Below are positions 17,021-25,862 of a stretch of DNA of 64,000 nt, piece after piece (the first letter of the stretch is position 1; each line of letters opens with the position of its first letter). The notes under the pieces were generated by a model that saw only the letters and a list, made by a program, of their open reading frames with translations, had not been told where the DNA came from and did no database searches. A program made the translations under genes and the position numbers. Source of the stretch: Paenibacillus_AB hodogayensis (GTDB taxonomy: Bacteria; Bacillota; Bacilli; Paenibacillales; NBRC-103111); the NCBI RefSeq assembly GCF_039536325.1, contig NZ_BAAAYO010000006.1:186001-250000 (forward strand). Reading direction: 5' to 3'.

Positions 17021-18151
17021 TTATTGATGGATAACGACGATGATGCCCCGCTGCTCCAAATAATCGCGCAGCGGCTTGGACGGCCCGATCTTGCCGTCTT
17101 TTTCTTTACGAAAGAAGTGCCAGACGACGCCCTTTACTTCCGAGCTTTGCCGCATCAATTCAAGATCTTTATCGACCTGAGACTGGATATCTTTCGCTTT
17201 GGACGTGTATCCCAGCTTCACCTCGTGCATTAAACCGTCAGCATCAAGCGAATCGAGCTGCCGATCTCCGCTCGGCGCGCTCACCCATTTCTTGACGCCT
17301 CCGGTGATCCCCCTCACGTAGACCGCTGCTTCCTCAGCCCGGGCGAACACAAGCTTCTTCTGTTCCGGCGGAGGCTCCCGCGGCACCGTTTCCCCCGCCT
17401 TGGATACGGTGATCAAATCCTTGACCCGTACGACAAACGTCCGGACAAAATCGACGTTGCGTATAAGTTCGACCGGCTCGGTAACAATGGATTTGACCTG
17501 CGCCTGCATATAGGAGCTGTCCCACTGCGAGGCCAGAAAGGGCAGCAGGCCGCGGCGGCCGAGCCGGGCCGTCACTTCACGATCGATCAAGCCGTGACGG
17601 TACGTCAGCTCGCCCGTTACATCGGCCGGCAGTCCTTCGGCGGCTCTTGTCAGCTTCGCCTTCGGACCTTGCCCCCCGGATGAGCCGTCTGCGGGCAGCA
17701 GCACCTTCTGCAGTCCAAGGGCGGAGCCGAAGGCAAACATGCCGCCTATCCCGTCACTGCCGGTTCTCCAGTACAAGCCGTCGTATTGCCCTGGGGCGAC
17801 ATTGCCCGTCGTCCAGTCCTTGCGCGTATTGTCCCAACTATAAGCGGCCCGCTCCGCCGTCATCGACGCCGTGTAATACAACACTGATTTCTCATAAAGA
17901 AACAGGCTCATAAACACGATGGAAACAAGCGCCAATAAAATCGTCGGGTAAATGAGCGCGGACTCCAGCGTATAGCTGCCGCGTTCAGAACGGACGAACC
18001 GCTGCAGCGCGGCGGCTCCTTTCGCTGCGTTCCCCATAAGACGCGCGCCGCTCCGTCTCATGGGCCTCAAGTTCAAGTTCCTCGCATTGCCTAAGTCCGG
18101 CCGGAGTGCGGAAGAGGGAGCATAAGCCATGGGATGGCCGCGTCTGATCAT
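17021..18151 (-). CDS. TadE-family pseudopilin
   Basis: 376 aa. A basic N-terminus of about 55 residues leads into RGSYTLESALIYPTILLALV, the classic TadE pattern (Gly before the hydrophobic helix, Glu at +5), then a large extracytoplasmic domain. The ATG at 18151 overlaps the stop of the pilin gene as TAATG, which argues for coupled translation and for this start over an upstream TTG. Probably a minor pilin initiating or capping the Flp fibre. Confidence 0.8.
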   Translation of the reverse strand: MIRRGHPMAYAPSSALRPDLGNARNLNLRPMRRSGARLMGNAAKGAAALQRFVRSERGSYTLESALIYPTILLALVSIVFMSLFLYEKSVLYYTASMTAERAAYSWDNTRKDWTTGNVAPGQYDGLYWRTGSDGIGGMFAFGSALGLQKVLLPADGSSGGQGPKAKLTRAAEGLPADVTGELTYRHGLIDREVTARLGRRGLLPFLASQWDSSYMQAQVKSIVTEPVELIRNVDFVRTFVVRVKDLITVSKAGETVPREPPPEQKKLVFARAEEAAVYVRGITGGVKKWVSAPSGDRQLDSLDADGLMHEVKLGYTSKAKDIQSQVDKDLELMRQSSEVKGVVWHFFRKEKDGKIGPSKPLRDYLEQRGIIVVIHQ

Positions 18152-18381
18152 TACGGTAATTTGGTGCAAGTGTCCGGAGTGCTGAAGCAGTTATCCTGGA
18201 CTCCTTTATTGTCCAGTTCCGTATTGGCCTCCCCAAACAATTTCCTAATAAAAGCAAGAATCCACTTGCGGAACGCGACCGCTACGATAACCAGAACCGC
18301 TACGATCAGCAGAAGCTCCAGCGTGCCCAAACCTTCCTCGTCATGCCAAAAGCCCAGCAGGCGTTTGCCCAGCTGTTTCAT
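18151..18381 (-). CDS. Flp-type (type IVb) major pilin
   Basis: 76-aa prepilin: MKQLGKRLLGFWHDEEG followed by LGTLELLLIVAVLVIVAVAF. Cleavage after Gly17 by the A24 peptidase would leave a mature pilin of about 59 residues with Glu at +5, matching the Flp1-like family. The C-terminus has two Cys (DNCFSTPDTCTKLP) that could form a disulfide loop. The ATG at 18381 is 7 bases after AAGGGGAGG; the ATG six bases upstream overlaps that site. The gene sits between the TadC and TadE-like genes. Confidence 0.88.
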   Translation of the reverse strand: MKQLGKRLLGFWHDEEGLGTLELLLIVAVLVIVAVAFRKWILAFIRKLFGEANTELDNKGVQDNCFSTPDTCTKLP

Positions 18382-18408
18382 ATTCATTCCTCCCCTTCTT
18401 CTCGACGG

Positions 18409-19176
18409 TCAATCCATCAGCATAACCGCAGGCGCCGCGACAATCGCCATAACGGCCAACAAAATAAGCAGCATTGGAAAAATAAGCTTCGCGGACGCTT
18501 CCTCGCCTAGAATGCGCGTCATCGCCTTGCGTTTTTCCCACATATCGCGGTTCAGGGCACGCAGCGACATGACGAACTGTTCGCCTCCCCGCCGGTAATT
18601 CATCAGCACCGTTGTCGTAAAAACCGATACTTCGGCGACCGAGCATCTTCGGCTCAGCTTCTCCATCGCGATCGGGAACGACTCGTTGTTGCCGAGCCGG
18701 TTCGCCAGCATCATCAATTCGGCTTGCAGCGGGCCCGAGCTTCCGGAGGCGCCGTAAGCTTCCGCGCAGCGTACGATCGCTCCTTGCACCGTTTCGCCTG
18801 CATTGACAAGAAGCGTCAGCTTGTTCAAAAATTCCGGGAGCTCCATGATCAGCTTTCTTTTTTTATCGGCGATTTGCTTATCGAGCCTCTGCACCATAAC
18901 GAACGGGCACAAAGCCAGAGCGGCGAGCAGCGCTCCGATCAAGTAGACGTCTCCGCCCGTAGCCGCGGCGCAACCGACCAACAGAAGCGCGCACAGCAGA
19001 ACGGCAGACACGAGATCGGCGGCAAACCGTTTCGTATGCCGCATGTCGGCATCGTCCCCGTGCAGGGCGATCATCTTCTGATAAATATTCCAGCGGCTGG
19101 AGGACAGCCGTTCCGCCAGCTTCATCCTGGCTGCGATCGATGCCGACAGCGGGGACATAAACCGAAGAATATCCAT
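18409..19176 (-). CDS. TadC-like T2SS-F platform protein
   Basis: 255-aa inner-membrane platform protein of the Tad pilus. The N-terminal cytoplasmic part is followed by two helices at about 55-95, the type II secretion F domain (ELPEFLNKLTLLVNAGETVQGA...RRGGEQFVMSLRAL, about 112-210) and a last hydrophobic helix. It pairs with TadB, encoded immediately upstream with a 4-base gap. Confidence 0.87.
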   Translation of the reverse strand: MDILRFMSPLSASIAARMKLAERLSSSRWNIYQKMIALHGDDADMRHTKRFAADLVSAVLLCALLLVGCAAATGGDVYLIGALLAALALCPFVMVQRLDKQIADKKRKLIMELPEFLNKLTLLVNAGETVQGAIVRCAEAYGASGSSGPLQAELMMLANRLGNNESFPIAMEKLSRRCSVAEVSVFTTTVLMNYRRGGEQFVMSLRALNRDMWEKRKAMTRILGEEASAKLIFPMLLILLAVMAIVAAPAVMLMD

Positions 19177-19180
19177 CGTT

Positions 19181-20101
19181 TCACGTCCCGATATTCATAA
19201 TTTTGCGGGCCAGCCACTGGCTTGCCGCCAATATGCCCAGAGCCCCCGTCATGACGAGATGCCCGGCGCCCCCGTACAACGGCTCCATATAGTCCGGAGA
19301 GCTGAAGGCCAGAAACGCGACGATGATGAACGGGATGAAGCCGAGCGCTCTCGCTTCGAACTTTTTTTGCGCCACCATAACGGAGATATCCTGTTCAATC
19401 TCCATCTTCTCCCCGATCATATTGGACGTCCTTCGCATCACCTCGACCAGGTCCCCACCCGTCCGCTTGCACGCCGCAAACGCCTCTGCGAACTGAAGAA
19501 CGTCCTCGATGCCGCTGCGGCGTCCGAAATCGAGCAGCGATTTTTCCACCGGCTCTCCGTTTTCCGTGCGCCGGTTAATGCGCGCCAGCTCACGCTGCAT
19601 ATCCGTCGCTGCGTCCGGATAAAGCATCCGCAGGTCGCCGTCCGCCTCGCGGAACGCGTTCTCCACCGATCGGCCCGCAGACAGCGCGGTGGACAGCGAG
19701 TATAGCGCATGCTTGAATTGGCGGCGCAGCTCGTCTTTTCGTTTGCGGATCATTTGCTTACGCCGGATTTTCGGAAAATAAAGACCGGCCATAGCGAGCA
19801 CGAGGCAAATGCCGATGTTCTTGTAGAACAAAAACCCGATAGCGAACAAAACCGCGCCTGCAATCGCGCATACCGTAACCGTCTCGGTCTTCGACATCAA
19901 ATAATGGTCGTAGTCGCCCGCTTCGCGGAAGCCTGCGCTGCGAGCCTCCTTCGCTCGTTTGACCGCGGCCCGCTCGGCAGCACGCGATTCTGACGGATTT
20001 TCAGCCTGATGGCGCAGGGGGCGCTTCGTCAAGCGGCCGACCAGCCAATAGACGGCATAAGCCGCCCCCCCGCCCAAGAGCGCAATCGCTACGCCCCACA
20101 T
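19181..20101 (-). CDS. TadB-like T2SS-F platform protein
   Basis: 306-aa membrane protein with an N-terminal helix, two central helices (about 85-120), the T2SS-F domain (LRRQFKHALYSLSTALSAGRSVENAFREA and RTGGDLVEVMRRTSNMIGEK, about 130-245) and a C-terminal hydrophobic pair. The long AAGGAGGTGATC is a near-perfect anti-16S site, 12 bases from the ATG. It forms the platform under the TadA ATPase together with TadC. Confidence 0.87.
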   Translation of the reverse strand: MWGVAIALLGGGAAYAVYWLVGRLTKRPLRHQAENPSESRAAERAAVKRAKEARSAGFREAGDYDHYLMSKTETVTVCAIAGAVLFAIGFLFYKNIGICLVLAMAGLYFPKIRRKQMIRKRKDELRRQFKHALYSLSTALSAGRSVENAFREADGDLRMLYPDAATDMQRELARINRRTENGEPVEKSLLDFGRRSGIEDVLQFAEAFAACKRTGGDLVEVMRRTSNMIGEKMEIEQDISVMVAQKKFEARALGFIPFIIVAFLAFSSPDYMEPLYGGAGHLVMTGALGILAASQWLARKIMNIGT

Positions 20102-20126
20102 GTCGATCGATCACCTCCTTTCATCG

Positions 20127-21344
20127 TTAGGCCAGTCCGGCCAGCTTCAGCTTCTCCACACCGAGCAGCGGATTGGCGGTACGCTCCAGACCGCCGATCA
20201 CCCGGCCCATCTCGTCCTCTCCACGCTCCACGAATACGAACAGCGGATTCAGACGCAGCTCGCCCTCCTCCATCCCGTCCAGCTCGGTAATTTCCGTCAC
20301 CCGGCGGCTCCGGTCGCGAAATCGCGACAGGTGGATCATCACATCGAGCGCGGAATCGATCTGCTTGCGCACAACCCCGACCGGCAGCGCCGCGCCGCTC
20401 AGCACCATCGTTTCCAGCCGGCTCAGCATATCCGCCACGGAATTGGCATGGCCGGTCGAGAGGCTGCCGTCATGTCCCGTGTTCATCGCCTGGAGCATAT
20501 CGAAAGCCTCGGCGCCCCGCACTTCGCCGACAATGACGCGGTTCGGCCGCATCCGCAGGGAAGCCCGGATCAGCTCGCGGATCGAAATGGCCCCTTTGCC
20601 TTCCGTATTGGCGTTGCGCGTCTCCAGCCGCACCCAGTTCGGCACGCCCCGAATTTGCAGCTCGGCGGAATCCTCGATCGTCACGATCCGCTCGTCGGCA
20701 GGAACGAAGGCGCACAGGGCGTTGAGAAACGTCGTTTTTCCCGAGCCGGTCCCTCCCCCGATAAACAGATTGTATTTGGCCCGCACCAGCTTGATCAGAA
20801 ATTCGGCGGCTTCCGTCCCGATCGCCCCGCGGGCGACCAGATCGTCCATCAGCAGAGGGCTGGCCGGAAATTTGCGGATCGTCATCGCCGGACCTTTTAG
20901 CGCGATCGGCGGCAGCACCACATTGACCCGCGAGCCATCGGGCAGCCGGGCGTCGACGATCGGACTGGACTCGTTGACGACCCGGTTCACTTTGGCCACG
21001 ATCGTCTGGATGACGTCCTCCAGTTTCTCCGCCGATTCGAACGCCCCCGGCGCCCGCTCGATGCGTCCCTCCAGCTCGATGAAAATTTCATCGTGGGCAT
21101 TGACCATTACTTCCGTAATCGCCGGGTTGTCGATCAGCGGCTGGAGCACGTCCAGCCCCCGGAATGAATGATAGATGGCCGTTACGATATCCCTCCGGTC
21201 CTTGGCCGATAAGTAAAAATCCGGAGAATAGCGAAGCACCGTCTCTTCGATCATGCGCATAAAGCTGTCGTCCGTATGGGAGCCGGACAGATCGATCTGC
21301 TCGCGGATTCGTTCGCGAAGCGAACGGACAATGGGCTCGATCAT
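20127..21344 (-). CDS. TadA/CpaF secretion ATPase
   Basis: 405-aa hexameric ATPase that powers Flp pilus assembly. Walker A GGGTGSGKTT is at about 197-206. The Asp box region has IVTIEDSAELQI and the Walker B region has RVIVGEVRGAEAFDMLQAMNTGHDGSLSTGHAN, all diagnostic of the CpaF branch of type II/IV secretion ATPases. It overlaps tadZ by 4 bases (ATGA). No secretin or CpaB gene is present, as expected for a single-membrane cell. Confidence 0.93.
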   Translation of the reverse strand: MIEPIVRSLRERIREQIDLSGSHTDDSFMRMIEETVLRYSPDFYLSAKDRRDIVTAIYHSFRGLDVLQPLIDNPAITEVMVNAHDEIFIELEGRIERAPGAFESAEKLEDVIQTIVAKVNRVVNESSPIVDARLPDGSRVNVVLPPIALKGPAMTIRKFPASPLLMDDLVARGAIGTEAAEFLIKLVRAKYNLFIGGGTGSGKTTFLNALCAFVPADERIVTIEDSAELQIRGVPNWVRLETRNANTEGKGAISIRELIRASLRMRPNRVIVGEVRGAEAFDMLQAMNTGHDGSLSTGHANSVADMLSRLETMVLSGAALPVGVVRKQIDSALDVMIHLSRFRDRSRRVTEITELDGMEEGELRLNPLFVFVERGEDEMGRVIGGLERTANPLLGVEKLKLAGLA

Positions 21345-22483
21345 CGAAAACCGTCGCCTCCTTCGGAAGAGCGGATCGTCTCCGCCAGTCTGGCCATTCC
21401 CGCCTCGAACAACGGCTCGGGCCGCTGCCGCCTTGCGCCGTGGCTCTGCTTCCAGCCGGAAACGTACGGCAGCTTGACCGCGATCGGAAGGCTGAGGGCC
21501 GTTCCCGCGCCGCCGGGAATCGGCAGCATATGGCCGTCGAAGCCGGTATGCTTATTCATCACCAGCCGAATCCCGCCCCTGCCCGCGCCGGCTTGCGGTT
21601 CCGGACCGCGCAGCTCCTCAAGCTCCGCCAGCAGCTTTCCGGTGCGCTCCGCAGACTGCCCGTCCTCCGTCACGAGCCAGACAATCGCTTCGCTCTCCGC
21701 GAGCGCCCCCAGCACGCGATCGTGCATCGTTGCTTCCAGATCGAACACGACCGCATCGTAGTTGCCAGTCCGTCTGAGACACGCAACGAGCTTGCCCACA
21801 TCGTCCCTGGTCAGCTCCAGCGCCTCGCGCGCTTTACGAAAGCCCGGAAAATAATCAATCCCGGAATCGGCCCGGTACACAAGACCGGGCAGACAGTCTG
21901 CCGCCCAAGCCGCATCGCTCCGCAATCCGTAAACAAACCGCGCGGTCAGCTCCGCATCCGCCTCTTGCGGAAATATCGCTGCGGGGACCAGCTCCATGCT
22001 CCAATACAGGCACCGTCCGCCCCGATCGGCGAGCGCTCGGGCCAGATGGACCGCTACGGTCGTTTTCCCGGCCCCTCCGGATGCGGAGAACACCGAATAT
22101 ATCGACGCCCCTTCCGTCCGCAGCCGCTGCTCCTTGTTCGGGGAGCCGGCCCTGTACAGCTCCATCATCCGCCCGAGCAACTGGTGCAGCGGCTGGTATT
22201 TATAAATGCCGGCGGCTTCGGAGGTCGTATCCTCCGCTTCCCGCTTCATCTCGCACAATCGGATGCGGCAGGCTCCGCCCGGCTCGATGTCCCCGAAATC
22301 GACATGGACCAGAACGAGCATGGCCGGTCGGCTGCGGATCAGCTCCGGCAGCATCTCCGGTCTCGTCACCTGCCGCACCGTCAGCCTGCGGCTCCAATCG
22401 GTATCGCGGATATAGTGGGCCAGCAGCCTCAAAAACTCCGCGTCCCGGTCCGCGACGATCAGTTCCAGCTTATCCGTCAACAC
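21341..22483 (-). CDS. TadZ/CpaE-like P-loop ATPase
   Basis: 380 aa. Residues about 1-115 form a receiver-like pseudo-domain. A MinD/ParA-type ATPase domain follows with the deviant Walker A ASGGAGKTTVAVHLA (about 133-147) and VVFDLEATMHD. TadZ/CpaE proteins localise the Tad machine in the cell. The start is GTG at 22483, 6 bases after AAAGGAGGTGAT. Its stop overlaps the tadA start. Confidence 0.85.
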   Translation of the reverse strand: MLTDKLELIVADRDAEFLRLLAHYIRDTDWSRRLTVRQVTRPEMLPELIRSRPAMLVLVHVDFGDIEPGGACRIRLCEMKREAEDTTSEAAGIYKYQPLHQLLGRMMELYRAGSPNKEQRLRTEGASIYSVFSASGGAGKTTVAVHLARALADRGGRCLYWSMELVPAAIFPQEADAELTARFVYGLRSDAAWAADCLPGLVYRADSGIDYFPGFRKAREALELTRDDVGKLVACLRRTGNYDAVVFDLEATMHDRVLGALAESEAIVWLVTEDGQSAERTGKLLAELEELRGPEPQAGAGRGGIRLVMNKHTGFDGHMLPIPGGAGTALSLPIAVKLPYVSGWKQSHGARRQRPEPLFEAGMARLAETIRSSEGGDGFR

Positions 22484-22508
22484 TCATCACCTCCTTTCAC
22501 CAAGCTGT

Positions 22509-22604
22509 TTACGGACCGTACAAGCTCCACAAGCCTGCCACGATCAGCACCAATCCCGCAGCGGCTCCGCCGACCGCTACGCCGATCGTTTGCTTTCGAT
22601 TCAT
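22509..22604 (-). CDS. Single-pass micro-membrane protein (31 aa)
   Basis: MNRKQTIGVAVGGAAAGLVLI plus AGLWSLYGP: a basic head, one Gly/Ala-rich helix and a short tail. GAGGAGG at 7 bases before the ATG makes translation credible. First gene of the tad operon, 25 bases before tadZ. No family recognised; a small accessory subunit of the Tad machine is a guess from position. Confidence 0.6.
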   Translation of the reverse strand: MNRKQTIGVAVGGAAAGLVLIVAGLWSLYGP

Positions 22605-22695
22605 CCGGGTCCCTCCTCGCCGCCTTGCCATTCCTATCCGGAGAGCCCGTCTGGCGCGCAGACGAGATCCCGCTCCACCGGAGTGCTTGGTCACG

Positions 22696-22745
22696 ACAAA
22701 AAGCACCGCAAACGACGGTAATCGATACCGTTGCTTGCGGTGCTT
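22696..22745 (-). terminator. Terminator or attenuator inside the tad leader
   Basis: On the minus strand AAGCACCGCAA pairs with TTGCGGTGCTT, with an inner ACGGTA/TACCGT helix and TTTTT next. It lies downstream of the promoter at 22775-22802 and upstream of the first tad gene, so tad transcripts must pass it. It also ends transcripts from the kinase gene. Confidence 0.8.
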
Positions 22746-22774
22746 CCGCATATGGCATATTCAAATTTATCCTG

Positions 22775-22802
22775 ATTATACCATACCCTCCCAATTGTTC
22801 AA
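22775..22802 (-). promoter_or_regulatory. Strong sigma-A promoter of the tad operon
   Basis: TTGAAC, 16-bp spacer, TATAAT with a TGG extended -10, on the minus strand. The -35 overlaps the stop codon of the kinase gene. Confidence 0.8.
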
Positions 22803-24454
22803 GAGCGCAATGAAAAAATTTTGCCCAGCCAGCCTTTGCCGGACGCTCCGTTCCGAGACTGGCGGGCTTGCGCCGCCGTTTTGCCAAGCCACGGCCCGAG
22901 CGCTTTATGCAGCTGCGGCTTCACGCCGGGCTGCTGCTGCACCGGCTCGCCCTTCCACAGGCTGCGCACGATTTCCTCGAACGGAATGCTTGGAATGACC
23001 GCGGCCGGTTTCAACGGAAAAGAGCCGAGCCACTCCTTGCTTCCCTGAAAGGATGCCGATTTATTGGCAATAAAGGCCACATGTCTCCCCGCCTCGTGCA
23101 GCCTTTGCAGGAGATCCGCGCAGCCCCGGGCGGAAGGCAGCATCCAGCGAGACGGCACGGGGTCCGCGACGGCCACCAGGATGTCCGCCTCGTCGAGCAG
23201 CTCGGCTACGTCCGGCTCCAGCCAGCGGTCTCCGATGTCGATAATCGTAACGGCCGCTTGAATCCGGTAAAGCCTCTGCTCCATGTTCCCGGGAGAGACG
23301 GCTGGCGGCGGCTGACGCGGGTCCAGCGCCACCCATTCCGTGTGCCGGCTCGTCCACGAGGCTTCACCCGCGTCATGCCTGGCCGACCAATAGTCGTAAC
23401 GGGCAGGCGCATTCCGGTCTCCGTCGAGCATCCCGAATAAGTCCGGACGGACGCCGGGATGCTCCACAACCGCATTGGCGATGCCAGCATCGCCTAGCAA
23501 TACGGCAAGCGCCACTGCCGTAAACGTCGCCCCCGCTCCCGCATACAGGCCTCCGACCACGATGCGCAGCCGGCGACCGCTGTACAGCGGAGCCTGGGAG
23601 TTCGCCGCGGAATCCGCCGCGCGTCCTCTCTCCGATTCGAGACACTGTTCGAGCATGGACCGGACCGCGGAAGCCGAAGGCGGCCGCTGCATGGGATCGT
23701 TGTCGAGCAGTTTTCCCACCAGCTCGCCCAACAGGCGCTCGCGTTCTCCCCCAGCCAGTTCGAGCGGCTTGCGGATCGCATGGTACGTACGTCCCTCGCT
23801 AAGCAAATAATACAAAGTCGCGCCGAGCGAATACAGATCGGAGCGGTAATCCGAGCTGCCGTGCTCCAGCAACTCCGGTGCGGCAAAGCCGATCGTGCCG
23901 AGCGCCACTGTATCGGCCGCCCGCCCCGGCGTCTGCCTGCGGGCAATGCCGAAATCGATCAGCCGCACGTGATCGCGAGCGTCGATCATAATGTTCGACG
24001 GCTTGATATCGCGGAAGATGACGGGCCCGGAGTCCAACTCGTGCATATACTGGAGCAGCTCGCACAGCTGCATCGCATAACGGATCACCGCTTTGGGCGG
24101 CAGCGTTCCGCCATGGCTGTCGAACAATTGCTGCAGCGTCGAGCCTTCGATGTATTCCATGACCAGATGGCTGAAGCCTTCTTCGTCCGGAGGAAAAAAA
24201 TCGACGACATGCGGCAGATACGGATGGCTCAGCTTCATCAGCACGGCCGCTTCGCGGGCGGCGGACAGCTCGGATATCCCTTGCTCGCGAGTCCGTTTGA
24301 CCGCCCATCGTTTGCCCGGAAGCTTCAGATCGTCGGCTAAAAATACGGTGCTCATGCCGCCTTCCCCAAGCGGCCGGACGATCCGGTAACGCCCCCCGAA
24401 GACCGTGCCGACGATCCGGACGAGGTCGGGCGCCTCGTCAAAAAAACGATTCAT
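22799..24454 (-). CDS. Ser/Thr protein kinase fused to a degenerate ParA/MinD-like domain
   Basis: 551 aa. The N-terminal Hanks kinase (about 18-280) has GEGGMS (30-35), Lys53, Glu68, the catalytic loop FRDIKPSN (Asp149, with Phe replacing the His of HRD), DFG at 167-169 and APE at 192-194. There is no transmembrane or PASTA region. From about 310 onward a P-loop-like fold begins with IVVGGLYAGAGATFTAVALA, a Walker A lacking the Lys, followed by segments typical of MinD-type proteins (VTIIDIGDRWL, DILVAVADP, HVAFIANKS). The tail probably docks rather than hydrolyses ATP. The ATG at 24454 follows GGAGGG. It sits directly upstream of the tad operon. Confidence 0.85.
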   Translation of the reverse strand: MNRFFDEAPDLVRIVGTVFGGRYRIVRPLGEGGMSTVFLADDLKLPGKRWAVKRTREQGISELSAAREAAVLMKLSHPYLPHVVDFFPPDEEGFSHLVMEYIEGSTLQQLFDSHGGTLPPKAVIRYAMQLCELLQYMHELDSGPVIFRDIKPSNIMIDARDHVRLIDFGIARRQTPGRAADTVALGTIGFAAPELLEHGSSDYRSDLYSLGATLYYLLSEGRTYHAIRKPLELAGGERERLLGELVGKLLDNDPMQRPPSASAVRSMLEQCLESERGRAADSAANSQAPLYSGRRLRIVVGGLYAGAGATFTAVALAVLLGDAGIANAVVEHPGVRPDLFGMLDGDRNAPARYDYWSARHDAGEASWTSRHTEWVALDPRQPPPAVSPGNMEQRLYRIQAAVTIIDIGDRWLEPDVAELLDEADILVAVADPVPSRWMLPSARGCADLLQRLHEAGRHVAFIANKSASFQGSKEWLGSFPLKPAAVIPSIPFEEIVRSLWKGEPVQQQPGVKPQLHKALGPWLGKTAAQARQSRNGASGKGWLGKIFSLRS

Positions 24455-24529
24455 GATGTCCCTCCGTTTCCAATGGAAGATATACCCATTATAACGGATG
24501 ACCCCTTGTCGTTTCCACCGCAATCTCGC

Positions 24530-25783
24530 CTACTCCGGGATAAACCTCCGGGCTCCCGCAAATTCCTTGGCATAAGCCGGCGTATCCAGCGCAATCGTCT
24601 CGACGGAACGACGGGAATTCGGGGAATGAATCATCTGTCCGTCGCCGGCGTACATCCCGACGTGATGCACCTTTCCTTTGCCATTCGCGTCGGCGAAAAA
24701 GAGCAGGTCTCCCGGCCGCAGCGCCCCCCGGTCGACCGGCGCGCCTTGTTTTGCCTGATCGGAAGCGTCCCGCGGAATGTCGATGCCGTAGAAGCTGTGA
24801 AGCGAATGCGTAAAACCGGAGCAATCGAAGCCGAATCCGGATATGCCGGACCATAAGTAGGGCAGCCCGAGAAACTGCTTCGCCGTTTCGACAATCCGTT
24901 CGCCGGAGGGCGGAGCGCTTTGCTCCCTTTCGGCAGTCGTAAAAGCATCTGCCTTCATCATGTACTTGGGGCCGTCTGTCGGCGTTTGCACAACGTAGGA
25001 CTCCCCGTCCTCGCGCAATAGAGGCAGCCGTGTATTAAAGCTGAGCTCTAGAAACGGCACCGTTCCCTCTGCATCGTCGAACAAAAAGGCCGTGGCCGCC
25101 CGGATGACCAGCACCGGACAAGCGGCATGGTCCAGCCTGATCGCACTTTCCGCCAGCTGAACACGGGGCATCCACCCCGGGTAGCCTTCGGTATGGCGCG
25201 AAGTCGATTGTCCGAGCACGATGACCTTCGTCCATTCGCCCCGTTCCTCCACAAGGCTTACGGGTTGGCCGAACAGCGCCTGCGTCTCCAGCTTGCCGAC
25301 GAGCCACAGCCGATCCTCGGCATTCAACTTGTCCGTCCACTTGCGCGTATCGGCTAACGCAGCTTGACCGGGCTTATCCTTGGCCCGACCTAGCCCCGGA
25401 CCGGTCCATAGCGTGGCGACCGGCGCATTGACCAGCCATTCCTTCCCTTGCGTCTCCAGCTTGCCGCAGCCGCCGCTATCCGTCTCCTCCGCCTGCCGGC
25501 CGATCGACGTCCCCATCCCCGTTTCCACGAATAATGCATCCCCTTCCTTCATCTCGGACTCGGTCGCGCTGTTTGCGATAACGTCCGGTTCGTCGACGGA
25601 GTAGTCGTGGGCCGCAAGACCGACCGCGTCCGTATAACCGAAAACGCCCGTTCCCGAGGGGGACACCTCCCGGATCGTCCATTCCGCCGCCGACGGCAAT
25701 GCCGACTCCCGCGCGGAATCGCCGCAGGCCGGCAGCACCGCCAGGAGTGCCAAGCCGATAAGCATCCATTTCTTATACACCAT
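24530..25783 (-). CDS. NlpC/P60 (C40) cell-wall endopeptidase, probable lipoprotein
   Basis: 417 aa. The N-terminus WMLIGLALLAVLPACGDS is a signal peptide with a lipobox-like LPAC (Pro at -2 is unusual). Two SH3-like regions lie at about 110-280. The C-terminal NlpC/P60 domain (about 295-417) has the catalytic Cys in FDCSGFTHS, His in VHHVGMYAG and a third polar His in MIHSPNSRR. The domain order resembles YkfC, a gamma-D-glutamyl-diamino acid endopeptidase. Probably a surface-anchored peptidoglycan peptide hydrolase. Confidence 0.82.
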   Translation of the reverse strand: MVYKKWMLIGLALLAVLPACGDSARESALPSAAEWTIREVSPSGTGVFGYTDAVGLAAHDYSVDEPDVIANSATESEMKEGDALFVETGMGTSIGRQAEETDSGGCGKLETQGKEWLVNAPVATLWTGPGLGRAKDKPGQAALADTRKWTDKLNAEDRLWLVGKLETQALFGQPVSLVEERGEWTKVIVLGQSTSRHTEGYPGWMPRVQLAESAIRLDHAACPVLVIRAATAFLFDDAEGTVPFLELSFNTRLPLLREDGESYVVQTPTDGPKYMMKADAFTTAEREQSAPPSGERIVETAKQFLGLPYLWSGISGFGFDCSGFTHSLHSFYGIDIPRDASDQAKQGAPVDRGALRPGDLLFFADANGKGKVHHVGMYAGDGQMIHSPNSRRSVETIALDTPAYAKEFAGARRFIPE

Positions 25784-25862
25784 GCGTTTCCCCGCTTTAT
25801 CGTCTATGTTGCTCTTTATGCGAGCCTCTCCGCCTTTATGTCAGACCGCTGAATCGAACCTT

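Noticed and set aside
22477..22887. 136-codon frame across the tad leader (possible leader peptide from an ATG near 22750)
   Set aside because: No ribosome site, and it runs through the terminator hairpin and tad start region in a frame of unlikely composition.
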